Source of the DNA: Cyclobacteriaceae bacterium
GTDB taxonomy: Bacteria; Bacteroidota; Bacteroidia; Cytophagales; Cyclobacteriaceae
Reading direction: 5' to 3'
Length of the DNA: 64,000 bases
NCBI GenBank assembly: GCA_027533395.1
Contig: JAPZUF010000004.1
Location: forward strand, 1 to 64,000
Positions 1 to 6,757 of the stretch are shown here, in pieces. The position numbers and the translations under genes are program-made. Position 1 is the first letter of the stretch; the number at the start of each line of letters is the position of its first letter. The notes below the pieces were generated by a model that was not told where the DNA came from, did no database searches, and saw nothing but the letters and a program-made list of their open reading frames with translations.

Positions 1-1
1 T

Positions 2-1600
2 AGCCAAAAGTTAACAGGAGGGTTTAATGCACAAGTAGGATTAAGCAAAAGTTTAAAAGTTTACCCTGGCGATAAAATTGAAATACAAGCTTTTGCCAAG
101 TATTTATCTTCTAGCCAAACAACCAACCTGGCAGGTTTTGCATCAGCTCTTACGCAAGCTTTTGGTTTAAGTGCTACAAGTACTGGCGAGGCAGCCAAAG
201 CTTTTCAATCCATAAATGAATACGGTGGGTTTATTGCTACTGGAAATGGAGAAGGGAATAGCAACCATCCTAAAGCATTTATCAATATTTTGGTTTATGA
301 TAAAGACTTTAATTTCTTAGATTTAGCATTTGATCAAGTGCAGGGAGGCGAACAAATACCCAACGGAGCCAACACCCCACACGATGAGCTAAACATTAAT
401 TACGAAGTGAAAAAAGAAGGCTACATATTCTTTTTCCTTTCTTACGAAGACACTAGGTCTTTCGAAGTTTATTTTGATGATGTAAACATCAAACACAAAG
501 AGACACGTATTATACAATACAACGAGTATTACGCGCATGGCATGCTGAATGCGAATTCGTGGATACGCACTGCTAATAGTAATAAAAATTTATTCAATGC
601 AGGGACTGAATTAAACGCCACCACAAATTGGTACGATACACCAATGCGAGGATTAGATCCCGTGTTGGGTCGCTTCATGCAGTTAGATGCTTTAGCAGAA
701 CTTTCTCCATCCCTAACTCCTTACCGTTTTGGATTTAATAACCCAATGAGCTTCAATGATCCAACAGGAGCTTATGAGAACAATTATGGATTAATAGGAG
801 ATGTAGGTAACTATGTAGGCAGAGGGCATGATAAGGAAGGAGACGCAGGGCTTGCAAGGTATTTTGGTAATTATAATGAGGAAAGAATGATCAGAAATGA
901 GGCAATGAATGTAGGGGGTGGGGGTACAACTATGTCTGTATCAGAGTTTTTAGTTGAAATGTGGACTGGAAAAAATAAGGGAGGATCATGGAAAAATGGA
1001 AAAGGCAAAATCTATGACAATGTAAAAGACGCTAAAAATAATTTTAGAGATAATCTTGGTATAAATGTTTGGGCTGCTGAAAGAAAGAAGAGAAAACTAA
1101 TTATTTTAATAGACGAAATCTTATTCGGTGAGAAACTTCAAGAGTTTGACAAAAAATTAAAAGCTCAGAAAAGGGTAGAAGCAGCATTAATGGTAATAGA
1201 AAATTATAGAGCAAATGGGACAAAGTATAGTCAAGAAAAAAGACAATTTGGCTGTGACGTAGATTATGCAGATTGTTCTTCAACATTTACAACTATAATT
1301 GGGCAAGCTGGTCAAGAAAATATATTTAAGGGTAAGCGAACAGCTGACATGAGAGACGAAATTGCATCAAAACCAACAAATAATAAGTACCGATTTAACG
1401 ATCCTCTCCCAGGAGATGTAATGATGTGGGGGAAACATGTAGCAATGGTAACAGATGTTATTGATGGCAAAGTTTATTTTGCAACTATGGGTTTAAGTGG
1501 TGCCTCTATTGCGAAGGTAAAATTAGACGAAAGTTGTTCTCTTTTAACTGAAAACAAGTGGGGCGGTGGTGGTTTTTTAGGATTCTGGACGCCTGATTGA
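2..1600 (+). CDS. RHS/YD-repeat protein, C-terminal part, with NlpC/P60-like toxin tip (5' end outside window)
   Basis: The frame is open from base 2 with no stop, so the true start lies upstream; 532 codons are visible. Around residues 208-256 is the RHS-associated core (YDTPMRGLDPVLGRFMQLD, then PYRFGFNNPMSFNDPTG), which in polymorphic toxins separates the repeat shell from the variable toxin tip. The tip (about 280 residues) ends in a papain-like layout: a Cys in YADCSS (codon 1274-1276), a PGDVMMW turn and a His in GKHVAMV (codon 1436-1438). That order matches NlpC/P60 or CHAP peptidases, known peptidoglycan amidase effectors. The amidase role is inference. Only 21 bp separate it from a lipoprotein gene that fits as periplasmic immunity. 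RHS identity is firm; the fold of the tip is moderately sure, and the third catalytic residue was not pinned down. Confidence 0.85.
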   Translation, partial: SQKLTGGFNAQVGLSKSLKVYPGDKIEIQAFAKYLSSSQTTNLAGFASALTQAFGLSATSTGEAAKAFQSINEYGGFIATGNGEGNSNHPKAFINILVYDKDFNFLDLAFDQVQGGEQIPNGANTPHDELNINYEVKKEGYIFFFLSYEDTRSFEVYFDDVNIKHKETRIIQYNEYYAHGMLNANSWIRTANSNKNLFNAGTELNATTNWYDTPMRGLDPVLGRFMQLDALAELSPSLTPYRFGFNNPMSFNDPTGAYENNYGLIGDVGNYVGRGHDKEGDAGLARYFGNYNEERMIRNEAMNVGGGGTTMSVSEFLVEMWTGKNKGGSWKNGKGKIYDNVKDAKNNFRDNLGINVWAAERKKRKLIILIDEILFGEKLQEFDKKLKAQKRVEAALMVIENYRANGTKYSQEKRQFGCDVDYADCSSTFTTIIGQAGQENIFKGKRTADMRDEIASKPTNNKYRFNDPLPGDVMMWGKHVAMVTDVIDGKVYFATMGLSGASIAKVKLDESCSLLTENKWGGGGFLGFWTPD

Positions 1601-1621
1601 AAATTAAATTGAAAATTAAAT

Positions 1622-2392
1622 ATGAAATTTTTTTTATTTGCACTAGTGGTCTTTTTAACACTTGCATGTGATGGTCAAAATTTGAAAAGTAAGAATTTAA
1701 AAAGCTCTAAATTTCAAACAGATTCAGTTACTGGTATTTGGATATCAGAAGTTTATTTGGACGAAATAACTAAATCTAAATCAATATTTGAAAAAAGAAA
1801 TTTAGAGCCAGGAATGCTTGGGTTTGAAATTAAGAGAAGTGATCTTGAAAGTAAGGACCTTACACTTTATGGCTTTACTTCTCATGAAGGAGGAATTGAT
1901 ATCGCTATTAATTTCAATACAAAGAATAATAAATTTACTTTTGATAATACTGCAAGCATTAAACTATTTAATGAACCAGTTGAAGTGAACTTTATTAATA
2001 AACAGAAACTTAATTTATTTTTTTTGAATAGTAAAAATCTCATTACTTATAGAAAGGTAACTGATTTGCAAACTGAGTTAAGAAAAATTCTTTTTGAGGG
2101 AGAATTCGAATCAGTAATTGACAAAAGGAAATTCTCGTTCAATCGTAAAGGCTTTTTGAAAGGCTTTTCTAATAAATTAACGTTTGAAGTATTGTATGAT
2201 TTTAGTTCAAATTTGGAATTTGACGCAATAATTATGTACAAAGATATCGATTCAAATAATATTTCTAAAGGAGATGTTTATACTTACAAATTTGATTCTG
2301 ACACACTTAGGCTTTATTACGTAAAAACAAACTGGGAAACACTTGAACATAGAGTTGAAGGATTAAAGTTTGAATTAGTTAAAACAAAGTAG
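1622..2392 (+). CDS. Lipoprotein, candidate immunity protein for the upstream RHS toxin
   Basis: 256 aa. The N-terminus is a lipoprotein signal peptide (MKFFLFALVVFLTLAC, Cys at residue 16). The residues after the Cys (DGQNLK) lack the acidic run that sends Bacteroidota lipoproteins to the cell surface, so a periplasm-facing position is expected. The rest is predicted beta-rich with alternating charged and aromatic residues (GIWISEVYLDE, KFTFDN, KLNLFFLNSKN); no family was recognised. Its tight spacing behind a toxin with a likely peptidoglycan-cleaving tip, plus periplasmic targeting, matches immunity proteins of cell-wall amidase effectors. That role is inference from context. The spacer holds a tandem TTGAAAATTAAA repeat just before the ATG and no clear Shine-Dalgarno site. 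Confidence 0.75.
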   Translation: MKFFLFALVVFLTLACDGQNLKSKNLKSSKFQTDSVTGIWISEVYLDEITKSKSIFEKRNLEPGMLGFEIKRSDLESKDLTLYGFTSHEGGIDIAINFNTKNNKFTFDNTASIKLFNEPVEVNFINKQKLNLFFLNSKNLITYRKVTDLQTELRKILFEGEFESVIDKRKFSFNRKGFLKGFSNKLTFEVLYDFSSNLEFDAIIMYKDIDSNNISKGDVYTYKFDSDTLRLYYVKTNWETLEHRVEGLKFELVKTK

Positions 2393-2425
2393 TGTAACCA
2401 TAACAGTTTTAATTAATATCTAAGT

Positions 2426-2533
2426 CGTTCTCGTTTGTAACGAGGATGTACTAGAGAAGCGATTTTATCGCTATAAAACCAGCAAGTACTTAACCCCCAA
2501 CTCCCCAGCTGGCACAAGCTTTTAGCTCGTGCC
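2426..2533. repeat. Triple hairpin element (REP-like)
   Basis: Three neighbouring imperfect palindromes each have a three-base loop: 2426-2448 (arms CGTTCTCGTT / AACGAGGATG, loop TGT), 2458-2472 (AGCGAT / ATCGCT, loop TTT) and 2511-2533 (GGCACAAGCT / AGCTCGTGCC, loop TTT). The first is related to the hairpins at 3459-3481 and 4029-4047. Grouped short palindromes of this kind resemble REP/BIME sequences mobilised by Y1-type (RAYT) transposases; no such transposase is in the window. Confidence 0.6.
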
Positions 2534-2632
2534 AATTCTAGAATTTGTAAACTTTTTATACTGCTTATAATAGCATGAATTATTTTAGATAATTTAAGTT
2601 GCTTAGTTTCACAACAGTTAAATCCATTTCTT

Positions 2633-2640
2633 TAAATTTG
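2633..2640 (+). promoter_or_regulatory. Candidate Bacteroidota -7 box (TAAATTTG)
   Basis: TAAATTTG fits the Bacteroidota -7 consensus TAnnTTTG and lies three bases before the GTG proposed as the start of the next gene. The same arrangement stands before the paralogous gene at 4241, which supports it and suggests a leaderless transcript. No convincing -33 TTG at the usual distance was found. Confidence 0.45.
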
Positions 2641-2643
2641 TCT

Positions 2644-3573
2644 GTGCGCAAATTATTTTTTATTGTATTTCTTTTTAACACACTCGTTGGCTTGGCACAG
2701 GAGCGGAGAGATTCACTTTTTCTAATAGCTAATTCAAAAAAAGATTCTTTACAAATTAATTTTCAAAACAAAAAAGACAGTATTCAATCAGTTTTTAAAA
2801 AGACAGCTGATAGTGTTAATGTTTTGTATCAAAAGCCAATCATAGTTTTGAATAAGGAAGAAGCTTCATTAAAACAAAAGCTGGATAGTTTACTGGTTTT
2901 AGGTCAAAAGCCAAATGAAAAAATACAGGAACAATTAGATAGCATCAGGTTAAAAAAAGAAAAGCTTATAGGTCATTTTAATGAGAAAAGAGATAGTGTA
3001 GTTCAGCGTTATCAACAAAAAGTCGCAAAGCTGAATAAAGTACAAGGTGCGCAGAATAAAGTAATTTTTTCAAACACTAACATCAATGCAACACTTCCAA
3101 GCTCAGATTTGCCTGAAACAAATTTTCAACTACCAAAGTTTTCTGGTTTAGGTCTCAATCAAACCGAAGAAATTTCATCAGTAACAGAAAGACTGCCTAT
3201 CGTTTCTAATCCAATAGCCAACACAAAAATTGAGAATCCCATCAACAAAATTGAAACACCAAAAGAATTAAATGTTGCCAAAGATGTGAAATCTAAAATC
3301 GAAACCTTTAAAAACGATACAACATCAATCGATCAAAAAGCAAGCAAAGTGGCTGAAGATAAAATAGCCAAAGAAACAGGACTTGAAGGATTGAGTTTTG
3401 AGGCTAATAGAAGTAATTATAACATATATGAAAGCGCATTACAAATGCCAATTACATACGTCCTCGTTACAAACGAGGACGAGTATGGGTTCCACCGCTA
3501 TGGGCGCAATTCCTGTATATGGCACCGTATGGTCAATTTCATGGGAAGCTGGAATTGTATGGAGGCCAAGTAA
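2644..3573 (+). CDS. Truncated paralogue of the coiled-coil/outer-membrane protein, fused out of frame to an RHS remnant
   Basis: Start taken at GTG 2644 (VRKLFFIVFLFNTLVGLAQ, a signal peptide) because the paralogue at 4241 has the same GTG-CGC start and box; a TTG at 2599 would add 15 residues ahead of the signal. Residues up to about 255 parallel the paralogue: KDS-rich coiled-coil repeats, a QKPNEKIQ.QLDSIR block, a low-complexity linker and the ETPKEL...TTSIDQKA segment. Homology then stops. The C-terminal beta-barrel is missing and the frame runs through a hairpin (3459-3481) into sequence that belongs to an RHS toxin tip in another frame. The last ~55 residues are therefore probably junk and the product non-functional or an anchor-less periplasmic coiled coil. 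It appears to be a recombination product. Confidence 0.65.
   Translation: MRKLFFIVFLFNTLVGLAQERRDSLFLIANSKKDSLQINFQNKKDSIQSVFKKTADSVNVLYQKPIIVLNKEEASLKQKLDSLLVLGQKPNEKIQEQLDSIRLKKEKLIGHFNEKRDSVVQRYQQKVAKLNKVQGAQNKVIFSNTNINATLPSSDLPETNFQLPKFSGLGLNQTEEISSVTERLPIVSNPIANTKIENPINKIETPKELNVAKDVKSKIETFKNDTTSIDQKASKVAEDKIAKETGLEGLSFEANRSNYNIYESALQMPITYVLVTNEDEYGFHRYGRNSCIWHRMVNFMGSWNCMEAK
3277..3375 (+). repeat. 99-bp near-identical island, copy 1
   Basis: These 99 bases match 4874-4972 with only two differences by eye, while the surrounding paralogous genes are clearly more divergent. Both copies encode AKDVKSKIETFKNDTTSIDQ and the KASKVAEDKIAKE that follows. This looks like a gene-conversion tract or a recombination point for the truncated copy. 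Confidence 0.75.
3459..3481. repeat. Perfect 10-bp-stem hairpin element
   Basis: Arms CGTCCTCGTT and AACGAGGACG around an ACA loop. It is the perfect member of the family that includes 2426-2448 (opposite orientation by loop sequence) and 4029-4047. It sits exactly at the boundary between the coiled-coil gene fragment and the RHS toxin remnant. Confidence 0.75.
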
Positions 3574-3623
3574 ATGGTATAGGAGCGATGATCAATCATG
3601 GTTTAAGTAAGGACATTGTATGA
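3485..3623 (+). pseudogene. Frameshifted C-terminal end of a second RHS-type toxin
   Basis: Two short frames read as one toxin tip. Frame 2 gives GSTAMGAIPVYGTVWSISW plus EAG up to 3553; one extra base (3554) moves to frame 3, which continues LYGGQVNGIGAMINHGLSKD and ends IV at TGA 3621-3623. Restoring two lost A residues would join them as ...EAGKLYGG.... The stop overlaps the next ATG as ATGA, the coupling expected for a toxin and its immunity gene. Its 5' part is missing, replaced by the hairpin and the truncated coiled-coil gene. Assignment to RHS rests on context and composition, not on a recognised fold. Confidence 0.55.
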
Positions 3624-4000
3624 TGAATTTTTTTAAATATGTATTTTTCAAAGCTTATTACTTTTGTATTAAGTATTTAAAAGAAAAGGAATTCCCCTGG
3701 ATGTTTACTTCGGTGATATTAGCTATGTTACTATCGTTTACTTTATTAATTATCCTAGGTGTATTAAAACAATTTTTCCTAATTAAATTCAGTTTTTCAA
3801 AAAATGTTTTTGGTTTATTCTCATTACTAATTCTACTAGTAGTTGCTATAAAAGTAAAGTACAAAAATTACTACCTTAAAATTGTAAAGGATGTGAATAA
3901 ATTTTCACTGACTTACAGAAAAAAAATGAAAATTTTGTTTCTTATTTACATAGTTATAGTTATAGTGATTTTGATTTTGCTCAGATCTTTCGGCAATTAA
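3620..4000 (+). CDS. Small membrane protein, candidate orphan immunity protein
   Basis: 126 aa. ATG 3620 overlaps the stop of the preceding toxin remnant as ATGA, so it was built for translational coupling to a gene that is now broken. Three hydrophobic spans are visible at about residues 28-55 (SVILAMLLSFTLLIILGVL), 63-78 (VFGLFSLLILLVVAIKV) and 104-121 (ILFLIYIVIVIVILILL), with Lys-rich loops. No family was recognised. Multi-span immunity proteins usually protect against membrane-acting or pore-forming toxins; that is inference. It may be kept as an orphan immunity gene against kin that still carry the toxin. Confidence 0.65.
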   Translation: MMNFFKYVFFKAYYFCIKYLKEKEFPWMFTSVILAMLLSFTLLIILGVLKQFFLIKFSFSKNVFGLFSLLILLVVAIKVKYKNYYLKIVKDVNKFSLTYRKKMKILFLIYIVIVIVILILLRSFGN

Positions 4001-4028
4001 TTGTTAAAATTAATGTTTCATCTACCCA

Positions 4029-4047
4029 CCCTCGTTCCAAACGAGGG
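4029..4047. repeat. Hairpin element, third related copy
   Basis: Arms CCCTCGTT and AACGAGGG around a CCA loop, in the spacer after the membrane immunity gene. It shares the CTCGTT/AACGAG core with the elements at 2426 and 3459. The pyrimidine arm precedes the purine arm, as in the other two. A transcription terminator is less likely because no T-run follows. Confidence 0.65.
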
Positions 4048-4229
4048 AGGGAGAGAATCAAGAATGTATTGATTTCTACAGCTTTGCTTGTATTGTAAAA
4101 GTAAAAAAGCTTTTAAAATGACTTTAGATATTTAACTCAGGACATTTTTTACTAATTAATAAATTCAAGAATTGTAAAAACTTACTAAGTATTTTACTCC
4201 AACATCTGCTTTAACTGTTATCAAATTTT

Positions 4230-4237
4230 TAACTTTG
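4230..4237 (+). promoter_or_regulatory. Candidate Bacteroidota -7 box (TAACTTTG)
   Basis: TAACTTTG matches TAnnTTTG and ends three bases before GTG 4241, mirroring the box at 2633-2640. With the box at its usual position, transcription would begin at or next to the GTG. Confidence 0.5.
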
Positions 4238-4240
4238 TTT

Positions 4241-5698
4241 GTGCGCTTTACATTTTTATTCTTAATCTTTTTTCCATCACTCGTTACTCATGCACAGGAG
4301 CGGGGAGATTCGCTTTTAATGCAATCAAAAGCAAAGTCAGATTCAATTCTTCGAGTAGCACAAAACAAACAAGATAGTTTACAAGAAAAATTTACAAAGT
4401 CAGCCGATAGTTTAAAAGCACTTTATCAAAAACCTATTACTTATTTAAATAAAAAAGAAAATGATTTAAATAAAATACAAGATAGTTTAATGATAATTGG
4501 TCAAAGACCAAATGAAAAAATCCAGCAACAGTTAGACAGTATACGAATTAAAAAGGAAAAGTTGATTAATCAGTTCAACCATCAAAAAGATAGTGTAGTT
4601 AACCGTTATCAGAAGAAACTAGCTAAGCTTAATAAAGTGCCGGGAATTAAAAGCAAAGTCAATCTGCCAGGTAACGCTAAGAACATAAATGTTGAAAATA
4701 ACAATCTTCCAAATTCAAATTTCGATTTACCGGAGATTTCAGGATTAGATTTGAATCAGACAAATGAGATGAGTTCTATTGATAATAAACTACCAGATGT
4801 AAATAATCCTATTCCAAACACAAATCTTAATAATCCCTTACAAAAAATAGAAACACCCAAAGAACTAGGCATGGCCAAAGATGTAAAATCTAAAATCGAA
4901 ACCTTTAAAAACGATACAACATCAATCGATCAAAAAGCAAGCAAAGTGGCTGAAGACAAAATAGCCAAAGAAGTAGGATTGGATGGATTTAGTGATCAAC
5001 AGCAAAAACTCAATGACCAACTAAAACCACAAAGTGAAGAAGAAGCCAAAGCAGCCTTGTTAGAACAAGCCCAAACAACTGCCATCAATCACTTTCAAGG
5101 CAAGGAAGCTTTGTTACAAGAAGCCATGGAGAAAATGGCTAAGTACAAAAAGAAATATAATTCATTGGCCAGCATAAAGGATGCGAAGAAGTTTTACAAT
5201 CCATTAAAAGAGAAATCATTTAGAGAGAGAATTTTCCCGGGCATTTCGTTTCAATATCAAAAGTCAAACGATTATATGCTTGATATAAATCCATCTTTGG
5301 GTTACATGATTTTACAAAACGTTTCAGCAGGAGTAGGATTCAATTATAGACTAATCCGATCTGACAACAATGAAAGCTGGAGACCAAAACAAAGCATATA
5401 CGGTCCACGTGCTTTTGCAGAAGTTAAATTATTCAAAGGATTTCTAGGCTACATCGAGTACGAGTACATGAACACCCGCGTACCGGAGAAAGCAGGCGTA
5501 AGCAGAGAAAATGGTAAACGAGAATGGGTTTCAGGTTTATTCACAGGCATCAAAACAAGGTATCCCATAACACGCTGGATGAAAGGAACTGCCATCGTAC
5601 AATTTAATTGGTTAAACGATGGCATCAAATCTCCTTATGGTAATAACATTACATCAAGAATTGGTTTTGAGTTTTATTTGAAGAAAAAAGCAAAGTGA
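4241..5698 (+). CDS. Coiled-coil plus outer-membrane beta-barrel protein
   Basis: 485 aa from GTG 4241 (VRFTFLFLIFFPSLVTHAQ, signal peptide); a TTG at 4235 is the alternative start. Residues ~20-135 are a charged coiled coil with recurring DSL/KDS motifs and a QRPNEKIQQQLDSIR block. Residues ~140-240 form an Asn/Pro-rich linker. A second helical stretch (~250-320, rich in Gln/Ala/Lys) leads to a C-terminal domain of ~165 residues with alternating strands (ISFQYQKSNDYMLDINPSLGY, VSAGVGFNYRLIRS, GFLGYIEYEYM) ending RIGFEFYLKKKAK, like a small outer-membrane barrel. A truncated paralogue lies just upstream. The placement among RHS toxin pieces suggests a role in toxin export or display, but this is inference from position. 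Function unknown. Confidence 0.8.
   Translation: MRFTFLFLIFFPSLVTHAQERGDSLLMQSKAKSDSILRVAQNKQDSLQEKFTKSADSLKALYQKPITYLNKKENDLNKIQDSLMIIGQRPNEKIQQQLDSIRIKKEKLINQFNHQKDSVVNRYQKKLAKLNKVPGIKSKVNLPGNAKNINVENNNLPNSNFDLPEISGLDLNQTNEMSSIDNKLPDVNNPIPNTNLNNPLQKIETPKELGMAKDVKSKIETFKNDTTSIDQKASKVAEDKIAKEVGLDGFSDQQQKLNDQLKPQSEEEAKAALLEQAQTTAINHFQGKEALLQEAMEKMAKYKKKYNSLASIKDAKKFYNPLKEKSFRERIFPGISFQYQKSNDYMLDINPSLGYMILQNVSAGVGFNYRLIRSDNNESWRPKQSIYGPRAFAEVKLFKGFLGYIEYEYMNTRVPEKAGVSRENGKREWVSGLFTGIKTRYPITRWMKGTAIVQFNWLNDGIKSPYGNNITSRIGFEFYLKKKAK
4874..4972 (+). repeat. 99-bp near-identical island, copy 2
   Basis: Partner of 3277-3375: two mismatches in 99 bases (third-position changes at both), inside the intact paralogue. 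Confidence 0.75.
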
Positions 5699-6020
5699 GT
5701 ATCCTGAAAAGAAGGTTACACTAGGATAAAAGTAATTTTTAATAGAATTTCAATTGAGTAAACTACTTTTAATTCTTGCCTAGCAATTCATGAGCTCTTT
5801 TTCATTTAGTTGATTTTGTTTACATTTGTTAACTGAGTAAAAGATTTCAGGACTGATTGAAGCCTTAACCATACGGTAACCAAGAAAAAGATTCAAAGAC
5901 ATATAGTTGAGAGTTAGGAAGTTAAAAACCTGTTAAGACTCCCTCCTCCTCTGCAACAGCCTAAAAATCCCGCTCTCGCGGGATTTTTTATTTTAAGGAA
6001 GCATGTTTTACCCCCACTGG
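5699..6020. other. Non-coding spacer
   Basis: No gene was recognised. Bases 5939-5959 read like the last part of a tRNA (GACTCCC then CTCCTCTGC), but no anticodon or D-arm lies upstream. A clear terminator follows at 5966. Confidence 0.5.
5966..5990 (+). terminator. Intrinsic terminator
   Basis: AATCCCGC, loop TCTC, GCGGGATT, then a T-run. It could end transcripts coming from the outer-membrane protein gene. Confidence 0.8.
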
Positions 6021-6150
6021 CGCGGATGTTGTGTGCAAGCATGTGCGCAGTTCATCCGTGCCTATAACCGAATCTGTTTGAAAGAGAAATGCAAAAACAA
6101 TTATTCAGCATTGGTGCAAGAAAGTAACTTCTGCGCCAGATGCGGCATCA
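6021..6150 (+). repeat. Direct repeat, copy A (CGCGGATG...CTGCGCCAGATG element)
   Basis: Shares three collinear blocks with 7941-8070: CGCGGATGTT at the left, GTTCATCCGT about 30 bases on, and CTGCGCCAGATG about 110 bases on, with degenerate sequence between. The first two blocks form an interrupted inverted repeat (CGGATG/CATCCG). A 67-codon open frame across it (6003-6206) is not credible as a gene. Confidence 0.65.
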
Positions 6151-6212
6151 GTATTTTGATTTTACTCCGTTATTTTTCTTTTTTTATAAATGTCCTTAGC
6201 CTGTAATCATGC

Positions 6213-6545
6213 ATGAATATTTTATTTATCTGTAGCAAAAACGAATGGAGAAGCAGAACTGCTGAAACTATTTTTAAGCAAAATGAAAATCATCAAGTCA
6301 GATCTGCCGGAACATCGCAAGAGGCATGAGTAAAAGTAAACGAAAAACTTATCCATTGGGCCGATCTCATTTTCGTAATGGAAAAGAAACACAAACAAAG
6401 ATTGGAAGAAAAATTTGGTGATTTACTCCATGACAAAAACATAGTTATTCTCAACATCGAAGATAACTACCGATACATGGATGAGGAGTTAATTCAAATA
6501 CTTACTGTAAGCGTAAATCCTTATCTTGGAATACGTGATGAGTGA
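6213..6545 (+). pseudogene. Tyrosine-phosphatase-like protein (COG4551 type) with an in-frame TGA
   Basis: Reading from ATG 6213 gives MNILFICSKNEWRSRTAE, then VRSAGTS, then an in-frame TGA at 6327-6329 (codon 39), and the same frame continues VKVNEKLIHWADLIFVMEKK, NIVILNIEDNYRYMDEEL and ends at TGA 6543-6545. The pattern (NxLFxCSxNxxRSxTAE near the start, KL..WADLIFVME in the middle) fits the small predicted tyrosine phosphatases, about 105-110 aa, and the length here (110 codons) is full. The interrupted codon falls where the family usually has Arg, so a CGA to TGA transition explains it. Either a pseudogene by one mutation or a sequencing error. The original ATG and terminal stop are intact, so decay is recent. 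It lies directly after repeat copy A. Confidence 0.8.
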
Positions 6546-6757
6546 AGGAGGATGAAAGTAAATGATAGACAACAGCCAGTTATCATGTAAGAAGAAATGA
6601 ACAATCTCAATTTAAATCTCGCATCATACAAACAATCAAAACATTAACTTCGATAAAATATAAGTTGTGGAAATGGTAATGCCTTCGGTTTCATTTCTAC
6701 TTATCTAAAGTATTGTTCTTTAATAGAATTGTACGAAGCATTTATAAGAACAAATTT

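Noticed and set aside
2599-2643. TTG 2599 as start of the truncated coiled-coil gene
   Set aside because: It would place 15 residues before the signal peptide, and the paralogue supports the GTG-CGC start.
5939-5962. An intact tRNA or tmRNA gene
   Set aside because: Only a 3'-end-like piece is visible; no D-arm, anticodon arm or matching 5' acceptor strand was found upstream.
6003-6206. 67-codon open frame on the plus strand
   Set aside because: It is a chance frame across repeat copy A; it has no family resemblance and the second repeat copy does not keep the frame.
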